A DNA stretch of 31,566 nucleotides, from the NCBI GenBank assembly GCA_002424865.1, contig DILC01000050.1:1-31566 (forward strand), given 5' to 3'. The number at the start of each line of letters is the position of its first letter. Within the stretch, counting starts at the first letter, position 1. Below, piece by piece: positions 15,957 through 24,154 of this stretch. The translations under genes were made by a program, and so were the position numbers. Under the pieces are notes generated by a model. The model made no database searches, was not told the DNA's origin, and saw only the letters and a list, made by a program, of their open reading frames with translations. This DNA is from Rhodocyclaceae bacterium UBA5602 (GTDB lineage Bacteria; Pseudomonadota; Gammaproteobacteria; Burkholderiales; Rhodocyclaceae).

Positions 15957-17822
15957 ATGCCCGTTACGATAGACGGAGCGTTGTCTGCCCCGCTGGCAGA
16001 GTTTGTTAACATCATCAACACGCGCCATCTGCATGCAGTCTTTCAACCTATCCTGGACATGCACTCTGGCAAGTTCTTTGCCTTTGAAGCCCTCATTCGC
16101 GGACCGCAACATTCCGACTTTTATTCTCCGCAAGCGCTGTTTGATTGCGCGCGGCAGCTGAACATGAGCGACGAGTTTGAACATATATGCCGCGAGGTCA
16201 TTTTTGCGGACTATGCGCAACTCAAGCTGCCAGGAAAACTTTTCATCAATGCCAGCATCCCGTGTCTCAATGACATTCAATTCCGCCGTGGGGATGAATT
16301 ACCCGTCATGCAAGCGCTGGGCATTGCGCCCAGGAATGTGGTCATCGAAATCACCGAAAATCATTTGGTCAGCGACTTTTCAGCCCTGCACGATGTGCTG
16401 GCCGATTATCGCAATCTGGGTTTTGATCTGGCGATGGACGATTTGGGCGAAGGCTTTTCCAACTTGCGCATGTGGTCGGAAGTGCGCCCGGAGTTTGTCA
16501 AAATCGACCGCCATTTCATTACCGGCATTGCCGACGATCCATTGAAATTCCAGCTCGTGCGCGCGATGCACCAGATTGCCGAGACTTGCGGCTCGCAACT
16601 CATCGCGGAAGGCATAGAAACCGAAGCCGAATTCACCACCCTACGCGACCTGGGCATCCGCTTCACGCAAGGCTATCTGATTGCCAAACCCCATGCCCAG
16701 CCTGCCGTCACAGCAAGCGAGCACATCCAGCAACTCCGTACCAGCGCGCGCATCATTGTTTTCCCGCAGCAAGACTCCAGCAATTCCAGCCACACGCCGA
16801 TCAGCCAACTGCTTCGCGTCATGGCGCCCATTGATCCGGATACCGAAAATGATGCGGTATATACGCGCTTTGAAAACGAACCAAAACTCCAATCCCTGCC
16901 GGTAGTCGACAATGGCCAACCCATCGGCATGATCTATCGCCATGCCTTCAGTGATCATTTTGCGCGGCCCTACCGCCGCGAACTGTTCGGCAAGAAACCA
17001 TGCCGCACGCTGATGAATCAAGCCATCCTGATCGTCGACCATGCCGACAGCCTGCAACAAGTGGCTTGCAAAATCAGCGGCAGCGAGCAGGAAACCCTGC
17101 AGGATTATTTCATCATCACACGCGAGGGGCGTTATCTGGGCATAGGCTCTAGCCGTGAGCTGATGAACATGATTACCAACATGCAGATCAAGGCCGCGCG
17201 CTATGCCAACCCGTTAACGCAACTCCCGGGGAATGTACCGATCAACGAGCACATTGACCGCCTCCTGGCCAGCAATACGCCGTTTGTTGCCTGTTATGCC
17301 GACCTCGATGCCTTTAAACCCTATAACGACACCTATGGTTTTCGCCGGGGCGATGATGTCATTCTGATGCTCGCCCAGGTGTTGGGTGAAGTCATCGACC
17401 CTCGCCTGGACTTTCTCGGCCACATTGGCGGGGATGATTTCATGGTGCTGTTTCAAAGCAGCGACTGGGAATCACGCTGCCAGAATGCGCTGGCCCTGTT
17501 TGACCAGCGGCTTGTGCATCTGGTAGCGCCTGAACATCTGGCAATGCGCGGCTTTACTGCCGAAAATCGCCAGGGCGAACGGGTATTCACCCCGATAACG
17601 GCGCTCTCGCTGGGTTGTATTGTCGCCTCGCCGCAGCAATACCATTCACACCATGAGGTCGCAGGCAGCCTCACTGACGCCAAAAAACAGGCCAAAAAAA
17701 CGCTCGGCTCAAGCCTTTTCGTTGAGCGCAGAACACTCGATCGCCCGCCGCAAAACGCCAGCAATGTGCTCCGCATGGTGCATGACGAGGGCCGCATCAC
17801 GTCCCTCCACCATGACGCGTAA
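15957..17822 (+). CDS. EAL-CBS-GGDEF cyclic-di-GMP protein
   Basis: A 621-residue signalling protein with an N-terminal EAL domain (about residues 10-250), a paired CBS region (about 265-400) and a C-terminal GGDEF domain (about 405-560). The EAL domain keeps FEALIRGP, FINAS, EITEN, DDLGEGFSN, VKIDRHF and AEGIETEAEF, so phosphodiesterase activity is plausible. The GGDEF signature reads GGDDF, and no RxxD inhibitory site is seen before it, so cyclase activity is doubtful; the domain may only bind GTP. No signal peptide or membrane helix is evident. The start at 15957 has an AAGGA site; an in-frame ATG at 15906 would add 17 residues without one. The last 114 bp overlap the end of glmM on the other strand. 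Confidence 0.93.
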   Translation: MPVTIDGALSAPLAEFVNIINTRHLHAVFQPILDMHSGKFFAFEALIRGPQHSDFYSPQALFDCARQLNMSDEFEHICREVIFADYAQLKLPGKLFINASIPCLNDIQFRRGDELPVMQALGIAPRNVVIEITENHLVSDFSALHDVLADYRNLGFDLAMDDLGEGFSNLRMWSEVRPEFVKIDRHFITGIADDPLKFQLVRAMHQIAETCGSQLIAEGIETEAEFTTLRDLGIRFTQGYLIAKPHAQPAVTASEHIQQLRTSARIIVFPQQDSSNSSHTPISQLLRVMAPIDPDTENDAVYTRFENEPKLQSLPVVDNGQPIGMIYRHAFSDHFARPYRRELFGKKPCRTLMNQAILIVDHADSLQQVACKISGSEQETLQDYFIITREGRYLGIGSSRELMNMITNMQIKAARYANPLTQLPGNVPINEHIDRLLASNTPFVACYADLDAFKPYNDTYGFRRGDDVILMLAQVLGEVIDPRLDFLGHIGGDDFMVLFQSSDWESRCQNALALFDQRLVHLVAPEHLAMRGFTAENRQGERVFTPITALSLGCIVASPQQYHSHHEVAGSLTDAKKQAKKTLGSSLFVERRTLDRPPQNASNVLRMVHDEGRITSLHHDA

Positions 17823-19082
17823 CAAGGGCTCGGTGCCCGACAGGCGCAGCAAAACGCGGCCATTCCCGGCCAATGCCGCTTCAGCCGCTGCCACGGCCGC
17901 CAGAATGTCTGCGTTCTTTTCCCAGTCAAAACCGGCAACAAGACGAACATTGATGAGTTTTTGCGGATACAGCACCAGATCCGCGCAGGCAGTTTGCAGG
18001 GATTCTTCATCCGCACGCAAGGCCGCCAACACCTGCAAAGCGGCGATAATGCCGTCACCCGTGGTGTGCCGGTCAAGACAAATCATGTGGCCGGAATTTT
18101 CCCCCCCCAACAGCCAAGCGTTCGCCTGCATCATCTCCAGCACATAACGGTCGCCCACCTTGGCGCGGCCGAGCGGGATGCCGAGCCTGGACAGCGCATG
18201 CTCAAAACCCAGATTACTCATCAAGGTACCCGCCACGCCCGCTACTTTGGTCGTGCGCGAGAGGTGGCGTGCGATCACGTAAAGCAGACAATCGCCATCA
18301 TAAATCCCGCCTGCGGCATCGACCATGACCAAACGGTCGCCATCGCCATCCAATGCAATCCCCGCATCGGCCTGGTGCGCCAGCACGGCTTCGCGCATCG
18401 CCTGCGGCGCTGTTGCCCCCACGTGATCGTTGATATTCAGGCCATTCGGCATGTCGCCAACGCCGACTATTTCAGCACCCAACTCATGGAACACCTTGGC
18501 CGCCACCTGATACGCTGCACCATGGGCACTATCGACGACTAACTTCAAGCCGCGCAAATCCAGCTCATTGGGGAAAGTGCTCTTGCAAAATTCGATGTAT
18601 CGCCCGGCCGCATCGTCCATGCGCCGCGCCTTGCCCAGGCGTGCCGAGGGCATGCATGCCATGGGTTGATCGAGCTGCGCTTCAATCGCCAGCTCGATGG
18701 CATCCGGCAACTTGGTGCCTTGGGCCGAGAAAAACTTTATGCCGTTATCATCATACGGATTGTGGGAAGCGGAAATCACCACCCCTGCCTGCAAACGCAA
18801 GGCTCGCGTGAGGTAAGCGACAGCCGGCGTTGGCATGGGACCGCACAACATCACATCCACGCCGGCAGCGGCAAATCCAGCCTCCAAAGCCGCTTCCAGC
18901 ATATAGCCGGAAATCCGCGTGTCCTTGCCAATAAGCACTGTGGGATGCTCCACCGCATGCTCTTCTTTTGCTGCCAGCACAACGCCTGCGGCATAACCCA
19001 AACGCATCACGAATTCCGGCGTAATCGGCGCCTCGCCTACACGTCCGCGCACACCATCTGTCCCAAAATAACGTCTAGCCAT
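17709..19082 (-). CDS. glmM: Phosphoglucosamine mutase
   Basis: GlmM converts glucosamine-6-phosphate to glucosamine-1-phosphate for peptidoglycan and lipopolysaccharide precursors. The 457-residue protein begins RRYFGTDGVRG, has the phosphoserine loop VISASHNPYDDNGIKFF around residue 103, the Mg-binding LDGDGDR near residue 245, GGENSGH near residue 325, and the phosphate-binding loop RLSGTEPLLRVMVEG near residue 415. All catalytic elements are present and the length is normal. Its start overlaps the end of folP by 8 bp, the classic ftsH-folP-glmM order. The C-terminal 37 codons are antisense to the end of the EAL-CBS-GGDEF gene. Confidence 0.97.
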   Translation of the reverse strand: MARRYFGTDGVRGRVGEAPITPEFVMRLGYAAGVVLAAKEEHAVEHPTVLIGKDTRISGYMLEAALEAGFAAAGVDVMLCGPMPTPAVAYLTRALRLQAGVVISASHNPYDDNGIKFFSAQGTKLPDAIELAIEAQLDQPMACMPSARLGKARRMDDAAGRYIEFCKSTFPNELDLRGLKLVVDSAHGAAYQVAAKVFHELGAEIVGVGDMPNGLNINDHVGATAPQAMREAVLAHQADAGIALDGDGDRLVMVDAAGGIYDGDCLLYVIARHLSRTTKVAGVAGTLMSNLGFEHALSRLGIPLGRAKVGDRYVLEMMQANAWLLGGENSGHMICLDRHTTGDGIIAALQVLAALRADEESLQTACADLVLYPQKLINVRLVAGFDWEKNADILAAVAAAEAALAGNGRVLLRLSGTEPLLRVMVEGRDAALVMHHAEHIAGVLRRAIECSALNEKA

Positions 19083-19917
19083 CCGCCACCTCTACCGCGT
19101 TATAAATCGCCACCGCATCGCGGGTAGCGGCTACATCATGCACGCGCAAAATCCTTGCGCCTTTAACCATTGCCAATACGTGTGCCGCTATGCCTGCCGC
19201 AAGCCGTTCTTTTGGCTCGCGGCCTGTCACCGCGCCCAACACGGACTTGCGCGACAAGCCAACCAACAAGGGAAGTTTTAGCACATCCATTTGATCCAAA
19301 TGATGCAATAAGCGTAGATTATGTTCAAGTGTTTTACCAAAACCAAAACCCGGATCAATACACACACGGGCAATGGCTATCCCTGCTTGCTGTACCGCTT
19401 TCACGCGCCCAGCCAGGAAATCAGCCACGTCCCGCACCACGTCGGCGTAATGGGGCGCATGCTGCATGGTTTGCGGCGTGCCCTGCTTGTGCATCAGGCA
19501 TATGCCCGCAGCGCTGGCCGCGAGCAATTCAAGCGCACCGGGTGCGCACAGGGCTTGAATGTCATTGATCATGTCAGCGCCGTCGGCTAATGCCATGCGC
19601 ATGACTTCAGGCTTGGCGGTATCCACAGACAGGGGCACACCACAAGCCGCCAAGCCCTGCAGGACGGGCAAAAGCCGGTCGACTTCCTGTTGTGCCGAAA
19701 CGGGCGCAGCGCCTGGGCGGGAAGACTCCGCCCCCAGGTCAAGCAGATCCGCGCCTTCGTCAATCAAACGCAAGCCATGCGCAATCGCTGCCTCGGCCTG
19801 CCCTTGCCAGCCATCGCCAGAAAAGGAATCATCCGTGAGGTTAACAATCCCCATGATGCGCGGCCGCGTCAAGTCCAGCATATAGCGGCCACATTGCAAC
19901 TCGCGCATCATTGACAC
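19075..19917 (-). CDS. folP: Dihydropteroate synthase
   Basis: FolP condenses p-aminobenzoate with hydroxymethyl-dihydropterin diphosphate in folate synthesis and is the sulfonamide target. The 280-residue TIM barrel shows MGIVNLTDDSFSGDG (loop 1), DLGAESSRPGA (loop 2), SVDTAKPEVM, INDIQAL, LMHKQGTP, the pterin-pocket IDPGFGFGKT, LVGLSRKS and ILRVHDVAATRDA. Loop 1 has Asp where many enzymes have Pro (NVTPDSFSDGG); the other substrate residues look normal. The start is an ATG just before a second possible ATG two codons downstream. It lies between ftsH and glmM on the same strand, overlapping glmM by 8 bp. Confidence 0.97.
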   Translation of the reverse strand: MSMMRELQCGRYMLDLTRPRIMGIVNLTDDSFSGDGWQGQAEAAIAHGLRLIDEGADLLDLGAESSRPGAAPVSAQQEVDRLLPVLQGLAACGVPLSVDTAKPEVMRMALADGADMINDIQALCAPGALELLAASAAGICLMHKQGTPQTMQHAPHYADVVRDVADFLAGRVKAVQQAGIAIARVCIDPGFGFGKTLEHNLRLLHHLDQMDVLKLPLLVGLSRKSVLGAVTGREPKERLAAGIAAHVLAMVKGARILRVHDVAATRDAVAIYNAVEVADG

Positions 19918-19963
19918 CAGCGGCTGTCCTGGCTAACGCTCATGGTAAGCAAACTGTCTGGTT

Positions 19964-20010
19964 CGCTGCGCGAGCGGCGTGGCCCGGCATCAAATGGCGT
20001 TGTTTCACGC
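19964..20010 (+). repeat. 47-bp intergenic repeat, copy 1
   Basis: This sequence between ftsH and folP recurs in reverse complement at 27436-27482 between carA and carB, with 46 of 47 positions identical by eye. It starts CGCTGCGCGAGCGG and ends GTTTCACGC. An outer TCTGG (19957-19961) is also shared after two mismatches. Short internal complementary arms (CGCT/AGCG, GCGTG/CACGC) suggest it can fold. Confidence 0.85.
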
Positions 20011-20072
20011 GAAAACCTGGTTAAAACAAATCCTGGTCCAATGACGTCTCGGGACTCACGCCGGGCACAGAA

Positions 20073-21959
20073 TCAAGCCGGTGCGGTGCTGGTAGCCGCA
20101 CCGCTCGCCGCGCCATCGCCATCAGACTTGGGTGCAGGTGGTGGCGTCACCAGTTTGGGTGCGCGCGGCGGCTTGCCTGCCATGATGTCCTTGACTTGAT
20201 CCGCATCAATCGTTTCCCACTCCAAAAGCGCTGCGGCCATGGCTTCTACCTTGTCGCGGTTTTCTTCCAGCAGGCGGCGCGCCAGGGCATATTGGCCGTC
20301 CAGAATGCGGCGGATTTCCTGATCCACTGTCTGCATCGTGGCTTCAGACATATTTTTATGCGTGGTCACGGAGCGGCCAAGGAATACTTCGCCCTCCTCT
20401 TCGCCATACACCATGGGGCCCAGCACGTCGGACATGCCCCATTGCGTCACCATGCGGCGTACCAAATCCGTCGCACGCTGAAAGTCGTTTGAAGCACCGG
20501 TCGTCATTTGGTGCATGAACAGTTCTTCAGCGATGCGGCCGCCAAACAGCACCGCCACGGTGCACAACAAACGCACTTTATCCTGGCTGAAACGATCTTC
20601 TTCCGGCAACTGCATGGTGATCCCCAAGGCACGCCCGCGCGGCATGATGCTGACCTTATGCACGGGGTCGGTTTTAGGCAACAACATGGCCACCACCGCA
20701 TGGCCGGACTCGTGGTAAGCGGTATTCCTGCGCTCTTCTTCCTGCATGATCATGGAGCGACGTTCAGCGCCCATCATGATCTTGTCCTTGGCGCGCTCAA
20801 AATCTTCCATATCCACCAGACGCTTGTTGCCACGCGCTGCGAACAAGGCAGCTTCATTGACCAGATTGGCCAGGTCAGCGCCCGAAAATCCAGGGCAGCC
20901 ACGCGCCAACACGCTGGCATCCACGTCCGGCGCAACGGGAACTTTCCTCATATGCACTTTAATGATCTGCTCGCGGCCGCGGATGTCCGGCAAAGGCACA
21001 ACCACTTGCCGATCAAAGCGGCCGGGACGCAACAATGCAGGATCAAGCACATCAGGGCGGTTGGTGGCGGCGATCACAATCACGCCTGACACCCCTTCGA
21101 AACCATCCATTTCAACCAGCAACTGGTTCAAGGTCTGCTCGCGCTCATCATTGCCACCACCCAGCCCCGCACCACGCTGGCGGCCTACTGCGTCAATTTC
21201 ATCAATGAACACAATGCAAGGAGCCGTTTTTTTCGCTTGTTCGAACATATCCCGCACACGGGATGCGCCCACGCCCACGAACATTTCAACGAAATCAGAA
21301 CCTGAAATAGAGAAAAACGGCACTTTGGCTTCGCCCGCAATGGCTTTAGCGAGCAAAGTCTTACCCGTTCCAGGGCTACCTACCAGCAATACGCCACGCG
21401 GAATGCGCCCGCCGAGTTTTTGAAACTTGGTCGGGTCGCGCAAAAAGTCCACCAGTTCCGAGACTTCCTCCTTGGCCTCATCGCAACCGGCGACATCCAC
21501 AAAGGTAATCACATTGGTGGACTCATCCAGCAAGCGTGCCTTGCTCTTGCCAAACGAGAGCGCGCCGCCCTTGCCGCCGCCCTGCATCTGACGCATGAAA
21601 TAAACCCACACCCCGACCAGCAGCAGCATGGGGAACCAGGACACCAGGATACTCATCAGGAACGACTGCTCTTCCTCGGGCTTGGCAACCACCGCCACAT
21701 TACTCTTGAGAAGATCAGACACCATCCAGAAATCTTGTGGCGCGTAAGACATGACACGCCTGCCATCTGTTGTCGTCGCTTCCAGTGTGCGCCCCTGGAT
21801 GACCACTTTGCTAATGCGCCCTTGTTTTACTTCCTCCAGGAACTGGGAGTATTCCAGCGTATTTTGGGCTGACTGGTGCGAGCTGAACTGATTGAACACC
21901 GTCATCAAAACGACGCCCACGACCAACCAGATCAATATATTCTTTAGCATATTATTCAC
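20073..21959 (-). CDS. ftsH: ATP-dependent membrane zinc metalloprotease FtsH
   Basis: FtsH is the inner-membrane AAA+ protease that degrades misassembled membrane proteins and regulators such as LpxC. The 628-residue protein has two membrane helices (about residues 4-22 and 105-125), the Walker A GSPGTGKT near residue 200, Walker B CIVFIDEIDAVG, the second region of homology with NRPDVLDPALLRPGRFDR, and the zinc motif HESGH near residue 425. The C-terminal tail is Pro/Ala/Thr-rich. The start is GTG (MNNMLKN...) with a weak GATGAG site; an ATG three codons later is an alternative. rlmE lies upstream on the same strand, as in many proteobacteria. Confidence 0.98.
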   Translation of the reverse strand: MNNMLKNILIWLVVGVVLMTVFNQFSSHQSAQNTLEYSQFLEEVKQGRISKVVIQGRTLEATTTDGRRVMSYAPQDFWMVSDLLKSNVAVVAKPEEEQSFLMSILVSWFPMLLLVGVWVYFMRQMQGGGKGGALSFGKSKARLLDESTNVITFVDVAGCDEAKEEVSELVDFLRDPTKFQKLGGRIPRGVLLVGSPGTGKTLLAKAIAGEAKVPFFSISGSDFVEMFVGVGASRVRDMFEQAKKTAPCIVFIDEIDAVGRQRGAGLGGGNDEREQTLNQLLVEMDGFEGVSGVIVIAATNRPDVLDPALLRPGRFDRQVVVPLPDIRGREQIIKVHMRKVPVAPDVDASVLARGCPGFSGADLANLVNEAALFAARGNKRLVDMEDFERAKDKIMMGAERRSMIMQEEERRNTAYHESGHAVVAMLLPKTDPVHKVSIMPRGRALGITMQLPEEDRFSQDKVRLLCTVAVLFGGRIAEELFMHQMTTGASNDFQRATDLVRRMVTQWGMSDVLGPMVYGEEEGEVFLGRSVTTHKNMSEATMQTVDQEIRRILDGQYALARRLLEENRDKVEAMAAALLEWETIDADQVKDIMAGKPPRAPKLVTPPPAPKSDGDGAASGAATSTAPA

Positions 21960-22058
21960 AATAACTCATCTTTCTACAGGCTATGCAGTCAGCCCATTCT
22001 ATTGCTGCAGACCATAATGCGCAAACCACGGCAACGCAAAGCCCGGAAAAAACGCCGC

Positions 22059-22688
22059 TTACCGCTTGCCTTGCGCCAACAAAAAACTCTCCGCGCTCCT
22101 GCCCCGCGAAGCGGCAGGCTTTCTCACCTGCACTGTTTTAAACATTTTCAAGACCGCAGCGCGCAACTCCATGAAACCCAAACCTTGAAAAACTTTGACC
22201 AGCATAACGCCGCCAGGTTTCAAGTTTTTCCCGCAAAAGTCCAGCGTAAGCTCAGCGAGCAACATGACCCGCGCCTGATCCACCAACTCTATGCCTGACA
22301 TATTGGGGGCCATATCGGACAATACAAGGTCTACTTGGCGACCCTGCAGTTTTTCTTCCAGAAGATGCAGCACCTCATCCTCACGAAAATCGCCTTGAAT
22401 AAAATCCACGCCATTTAAACTGTCCATCGGCAGAATATCCAGCGCAATCAGCCGCCCATTGGGCAAGATGCGCTTTGAGGCCACTTGCGACCAACTGCCG
22501 GGCGCCGAACCCAGATCAACCACCGTCATGCCCGGCCGCAACAGCTTGTCGCCCGCATCAATTTCCATGAGCTTGAAAGCGGCGCGCGAACGCCAGCCTT
22601 CGGATTTGGCGCGTTGCACATACGTGTCCGTGACATGCTCCATCATCCAGGCTTTATTTTTTTTATTACGCTTGATTTTCTCGGTCAC
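22059..22688 (-). CDS. rlmE: 23S rRNA (Um2552) 2'-O-methyltransferase
   Basis: RlmE (FtsJ/RrmJ) methylates U2552 of 23S rRNA late in 50S assembly. The 209-residue protein has the family N-terminus KNKAWMMEHVTDTYVQRA, RSRAAFKLMEID with the catalytic lysine, the SAM motif VVDLGSAPGSWSQ, LSDMAPNMSG with the catalytic Asp, MLVKVFQG with the second lysine, and SAESFLLAQG with the Glu. I chose the GTG at 22688, which gives an N-terminus matching homologues; the frame stays open to an ATG at 22751, but that would overlap yhbY. The start is only 14 bp from the divergent yhbY start, so the promoter must lie inside yhbY. Confidence 0.95.
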   Translation of the reverse strand: MTEKIKRNKKNKAWMMEHVTDTYVQRAKSEGWRSRAAFKLMEIDAGDKLLRPGMTVVDLGSAPGSWSQVASKRILPNGRLIALDILPMDSLNGVDFIQGDFREDEVLHLLEEKLQGRQVDLVLSDMAPNMSGIELVDQARVMLLAELTLDFCGKNLKPGGVMLVKVFQGLGFMELRAAVLKMFKTVQVRKPAASRGRSAESFLLAQGKR

Positions 22689-22689
22689 G

Positions 22690-22695
22690 CTACAA
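22690..22695 (+). promoter_or_regulatory. -10 box immediately upstream of yhbY
   Basis: TACAAT at 22690-22695 would place transcription start at or within a base or two of the yhbY ATG at 22703. No clear -35 is seen at the right distance and no ribosome binding site precedes the ATG, so a leaderless yhbY message is possible. Confidence 0.4.
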
Positions 22696-22702
22696 TTCGC
22701 CC

Positions 22703-23086
22703 ATGATTGAATTAAACCCCACCCAGCGCCGCGCCCTTCGCGCCGCCGCACACCACTTAAACCCTGTCGTCTCGATCAGCCAAAAGGGGCTTTCCCCGAC
22801 CGTCATGGCCGAAATTGATCGCTGCCTGAAGGCCCATGAACTCATCAAAGTCAGACTATACGGGATAGAGCGCGAAGCACGGCCTGCGCTCTTTGCCGAA
22901 ATCTGCCAAACCCTTGCTTGTGCCGAAGTGCAACACATCGGCAATCTGCTCGTGCTCTGGCGCGAGAAGCCTGCTGATGAAGCGGTGAAAAACTCGGCCC
23001 TGGCGACACGGCGCGCATCACGGCACATAGGCACTAAAAAACAGGAAGCTGCCCGCACCGAAGCCCTGAAAAAACGCACGCGTTAA
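22703..23086 (+). CDS. yhbY: YhbY family (CRM domain) ribosome-associated RNA-binding protein
   Basis: YhbY binds pre-50S ribosomal particles through a CRM domain. The 127-residue protein has the typical start LNPTQRRALRAAAHHLNPVV, the SISQKGLSPTVMAEIDRCLKAHELIKV core, and QHIGNLLVLWRE near residue 80 (the GxxG-like loop and final strand). A basic C-terminal extension of about 35 residues, rich in Arg/Lys, exceeds the E. coli protein (97 residues). It is divergent from rlmE, as in E. coli, linking two large-subunit maturation genes. It converges with the DUF4149 gene across a 33-bp gap. Confidence 0.94.
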   Translation: MIELNPTQRRALRAAAHHLNPVVSISQKGLSPTVMAEIDRCLKAHELIKVRLYGIEREARPALFAEICQTLACAEVQHIGNLLVLWREKPADEAVKNSALATRRASRHIGTKKQEAARTEALKKRTR

Positions 23087-23119
23087 AACAGGCTAAATCT
23101 TCATTCGGCCCAGGCGAAC

Positions 23120-23671
23120 TCAGAAATCCCCTGATCTAGCCGCTGAAACAGCGTAAACCCCGCCCCCAGGCTTTCTGCTCCGCGCTTGCAACACCACGAG
23201 CGCTACGCCCATCAGGGTTTGCATCAGATACAAGCCACTGGAAACCCCATGCAGCAACCCGAAGCGCACACGCAACGGGTTATCTGATGACATGCTTGAT
23301 ATGGCCAGGGGCAAGGCTGACTGTTTTAGCCTGGCCATCTCAGTCCGCAGGCCAAAGTGGCCCGCAATGGTCATTAACAGCATCCCGACCACCAGCCAAA
23401 ACACCGCCAGTCCCGCCGCGCGCCTGGCGTGCGTCAGGAGCAGATACAGCAATAAAAAGCCGCCACAAACGATACTGACCCAGGCCATCACCGTAAACAT
23501 CGCACCGGCCAACTCGCCCGCCAACGCCCGGTCGGCTAATTTTGAAAACAGCACAGGGGCAGCAATGTAGCCTATCGCCATCTGGCTACCCAGCCAGATG
23601 GCCGCGATCAGCGCAGACAAAGAGTCACCCAAACGCAAGCCACCCACCCGAGAAGCAAAAAAGCGGGACAT
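23120..23671 (-). CDS. DUF4149 membrane protein
   Basis: A 183-residue membrane protein of unknown function that I place in DUF4149. Four hydrophobic helices are visible: around residues 15-40 (LSALIAAIWLGSQMAIGYIAAPVLF), 55-80, 85-105 and 140-162. The pattern of a first helix ending PVLF and a later FGLLHGVSSGLYLMQT is typical of the family. The C-terminal ~20 residues are basic and probably disordered. The start ATG comes 3 nt after the greA stop, so it belongs to the carA-carB-greA transcript. No catalytic motif is visible. Confidence 0.85.
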   Translation of the reverse strand: MSRFFASRVGGLRLGDSLSALIAAIWLGSQMAIGYIAAPVLFSKLADRALAGELAGAMFTVMAWVSIVCGGFLLLYLLLTHARRAAGLAVFWLVVGMLLMTIAGHFGLRTEMARLKQSALPLAISSMSSDNPLRVRFGLLHGVSSGLYLMQTLMGVALVVLQARSRKPGGGVYAVSAARSGDF

Positions 23672-23674
23672 GCC

Positions 23675-24154
23675 TTAAACGTATTTGACATCCAGAATTT
23701 CAAACTCATGCACGCCACCAGGCGTCTGGACTTCCACATCATCGCCGCTGAACTTGCCAATCAGCGCACGCGCCACGGGCGAGTTAAATGAAATTTTGCC
23801 GAGTTTGATGTCCGCTTCATCGTCACCCACGATTTGGTAGGTGACAACCGCACCGCTCTCCATGTTTTCCAGTTCGACCGTTGCGCCAAACACCACGCGG
23901 CCATCGGCATCGAGCGAGGCCGGGTCAATGATCTGTGCATTGCCCAGCTTGCCTTCGACTTCCGCGATGCGGCCTTCGATAAAGCCTTGCCGCTCTTTAG
24001 CGGCATCGTATTCGGCATTTTCTGACAAATCGCCATGCGAGCGCGCTTCCGCAATGGCGGCAATCACTGCCGGACGCTCCACCGTCTTCAAGCGTTGCAA
24101 CTCCGTGCGCAACAACTCAGCGCCATGCAAAGTAATAGGAAATTTTCCACTCAT
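23675..24154 (-). CDS. greA: Transcription elongation factor GreA
   Basis: GreA rescues backtracked RNA polymerase by stimulating transcript cleavage. The 159-residue protein has the N-terminal coiled coil (ELLRTELQRLKTVERPAVI, then EARSHGDLSENAEYDAAKERQ with the tip acidic residues) and the C-terminal FKBP-like domain, including YQIVGDDEADIKLGKISFNSPVARALIGK and the final FEILDVKYV. The ATG at 24154 overlaps the carB stop as ATGA and gives the standard length; the frame stays open further upstream but only inside carB. carB-greA is a well-known betaproteobacterial neighbour pair. Confidence 0.96.
   Translation of the reverse strand: MSGKFPITLHGAELLRTELQRLKTVERPAVIAAIAEARSHGDLSENAEYDAAKERQGFIEGRIAEVEGKLGNAQIIDPASLDADGRVVFGATVELENMESGAVVTYQIVGDDEADIKLGKISFNSPVARALIGKFSGDDVEVQTPGGVHEFEILDVKYV

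Noticed and set aside
17453..18076. Long minus-strand frame across the glmM/EAL boundary
   Set aside because: It is out of frame with glmM, whose product is unmistakable, and its translation is Arg/Cys/Trp-rich without any motif.
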